Source: Candidatus Saccharimonadota bacterium
GTDB taxonomy: Bacteria; Patescibacteriota; Saccharimonadia; Saccharimonadales; Saccharimonadaceae
Reading direction: 5' to 3'
DNA: 6,201 nt
Assembly: GCA_905373315.1 (NCBI GenBank)
Contig: CAJPSL010000028.1
Location: 1-6,201, forward strand
Part shown: positions 5,378 to 6,201 of the stretch, one piece after another
Numbering within the stretch: position 1 is the first letter of the stretch
Layout: every line of letters begins with the position of its first letter
Translations under genes and position numbers: made by a program
Notes under the pieces: model-generated
What the model was told of the DNA's origin: nothing
Database searches by the model: none
What the model saw: the letters and a program-made list of their open reading frames with translations, nothing else

Positions 5378-6201
5378 ATGGTTAAGCTTCAAAATATGAT
5401 CCCCGCGCGACTGCGCAGAGTCGGGCAAGCCAGTCCGGGCAGAGAGCCTGTATATGACCAAAATCAGGTGATGTACAATCTGTATGAGCAGGGTTCTGTT
5501 TCAGTTCATCCACTCGAGCCGTTTGAAGAGGTGTCTTCAGAAGAGATATCACATCGGATGGAAATAGACCACTGCGTGAAGCGAGCACCTACGTTGACGG
5601 AGTTGGTGGGCAACAGAGAACGTGACAGGGAAAACGATGTGCACAGTGTGATCGGTAGTCGGGCGTTGCTTTCGCGTGAGGTTGATGCCTTGACCCGAGA
5701 AGACTTTTCAGTACAGACGGAACAGCAGACAATTTCAGCATTGTTTTCTGGGTTGTGTGCGCGAAGTGATGATTTGGCGCGTACCTCACGATTGTCTAAA
5801 ATCCGGAATCATCTCAACTATGTTGGTGAGCCAGAGCTCATGGAGGCGGCGCACGGAATCGCGACGTATTGGAAGCATAGGCTGGACGCGCATCCTGATA
5901 AAACATTGTTTGTTATGCTGGGCGAAATTAATAATATGGAACGTGCTGACTATGCCGCCCCACAAGGAAAAATAAAAAGTGACGAATATTTCATGGAATT
6001 GATCATGGGGGAGTTTTCTGATGATGAGTTGAGCCAGTACGTTGGTAGGCTGTTGATAGATGAGCATGAATTGGCAAACGTATCCAAAGAAAACGTTGAT
6101 ATCATCATGCTGGACGACTGGACAAGTAGTGGCACAGAAATTATGGAACAACAACAGTGTTTTTTGAGGCGACATCCAGACTTGAGGGACCATATAGACT
6201 G
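5378..6201 (+). CDS. Uncharacterised protein with phosphoribosyltransferase-like motif (runs off right edge)
   Basis: An uninterrupted frame of 274 complete codons reaches the window edge without a stop. I do not recognise the N-terminal part, which is soluble, charged and without a signal peptide. Near the visible C-terminus, [16 protein letters not shown] (residues 240-255) fits the PRPP-binding signature of type I phosphoribosyltransferases: hydrophobic strand, two acidic residues (Asp246, Asp247), then a small-residue loop with [15 protein letters not shown] (175-184) may be an earlier core strand. Substrate and pathway cannot be told; an unrelated protein with a chance match is possible. 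ATG 5378 is chosen over the in-frame ATG at 5369, because the latter abuts the -10 box and would lie upstream of the transcript start. It is divergent from prfA. Confidence 0.7.
   Translation, partial: MVKLQNMIPARLRRVGQASPGREPVYDQNQVMYNLYEQGSVSVHPLEPFEEVSSEEISHRMEIDHCVKRAPTLTELVGNRERDRENDVHSVIGSRALLSREVDALTREDFSVQTEQQTISALFSGLCARSDDLARTSRLSKIRNHLNYVGEPELMEAAHGIATYWKHRLDAHPDKTLFVMLGEINNMERADYAAPQGKIKSDEYFMELIMGEFSDDELSQYVGRLLIDEHELANVSKENVDIIMLDDWTSSGTEIMEQQQCFLRRHPDLRDHID

Noticed and set aside
5302..5379. N-terminal extension of RF1 from 5379 with a hydrophobic leader
   Set aside because: RF1 is cytoplasmic and 356 residues from 5301 is the normal length. The extension covers the prfA -10 box and the divergent promoter.
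5786..6193. Minus-strand open frame opposite the right-hand gene
   Set aside because: It is antisense to the longer plus-strand frame that has the ideal promoter and a PRPP-like motif. It has no promoter or recognisable domain.
1..6201. CRISPR array, tRNA, insertion sequence or prophage signatures
   Set aside because: No repeated spacers, cloverleaf sequences, terminal inverted repeats, transposase or phage motifs were seen on either strand.

Overview
The window looks like a compact bacterial chromosome segment. The most likely source is the Candidate Phyla Radiation, best fit Saccharibacteria (TM7). That assignment is an inference from three things: very short intergenic gaps, start codons sitting 7-10 nt after a -10 box (leaderless or nearly leaderless mRNAs) and a divergent PrmC. 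No rRNA or other phylogenetic marker is present. The standard bacterial code fits, because no coding frame contains an in-frame TGA.

Layout. Positions 1-247 (minus) hold the N-terminal part of a type I signal peptidase. It is divergent from a plus-strand pair: a polytopic membrane protein of unknown function (290-1063) and, 3 nt later, a membrane-anchored HtrA/DegP-type serine protease (1067-2233). The htrA 3' end overlaps by 27 nt the 3' end of the convergent gene prmC (2207-3049, minus), the glutamine methyltransferase of release factors. prfA, encoding release factor 1, is also on the minus strand (4231-5301). Between prfA and prmC, which are often neighbours in bacteria, lies an oppositely oriented gene (3130-4221) for an unrecognised protein with an HELCH zinc-protease motif. 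Divergent from prfA, a long open frame starts at 5378 and runs off the right edge. It has a consensus promoter and a phosphoribosyltransferase-like PRPP-binding motif.

How the genes fit together. The left part is an envelope and protein-export group: signal peptidase, membrane protein and extracytoplasmic protease. The middle is the translation-termination pair: PrmC methylates the GGQ glutamine of the release factor encoded by prfA. The metalloprotease-like gene and the right-hand gene are the accessory or uncharacterised parts.

Five of the seven genes have a -10 hexamer 7-10 nt before the chosen ATG, which predicts leaders of about 1-4 nt. The two exceptions, htrA and the metalloprotease-like gene, have purine-rich Shine-Dalgarno-like sites instead. 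No tRNA, rRNA, CRISPR array, insertion sequence or long repeat was seen. No stretch over 300 bases lacks a gene.
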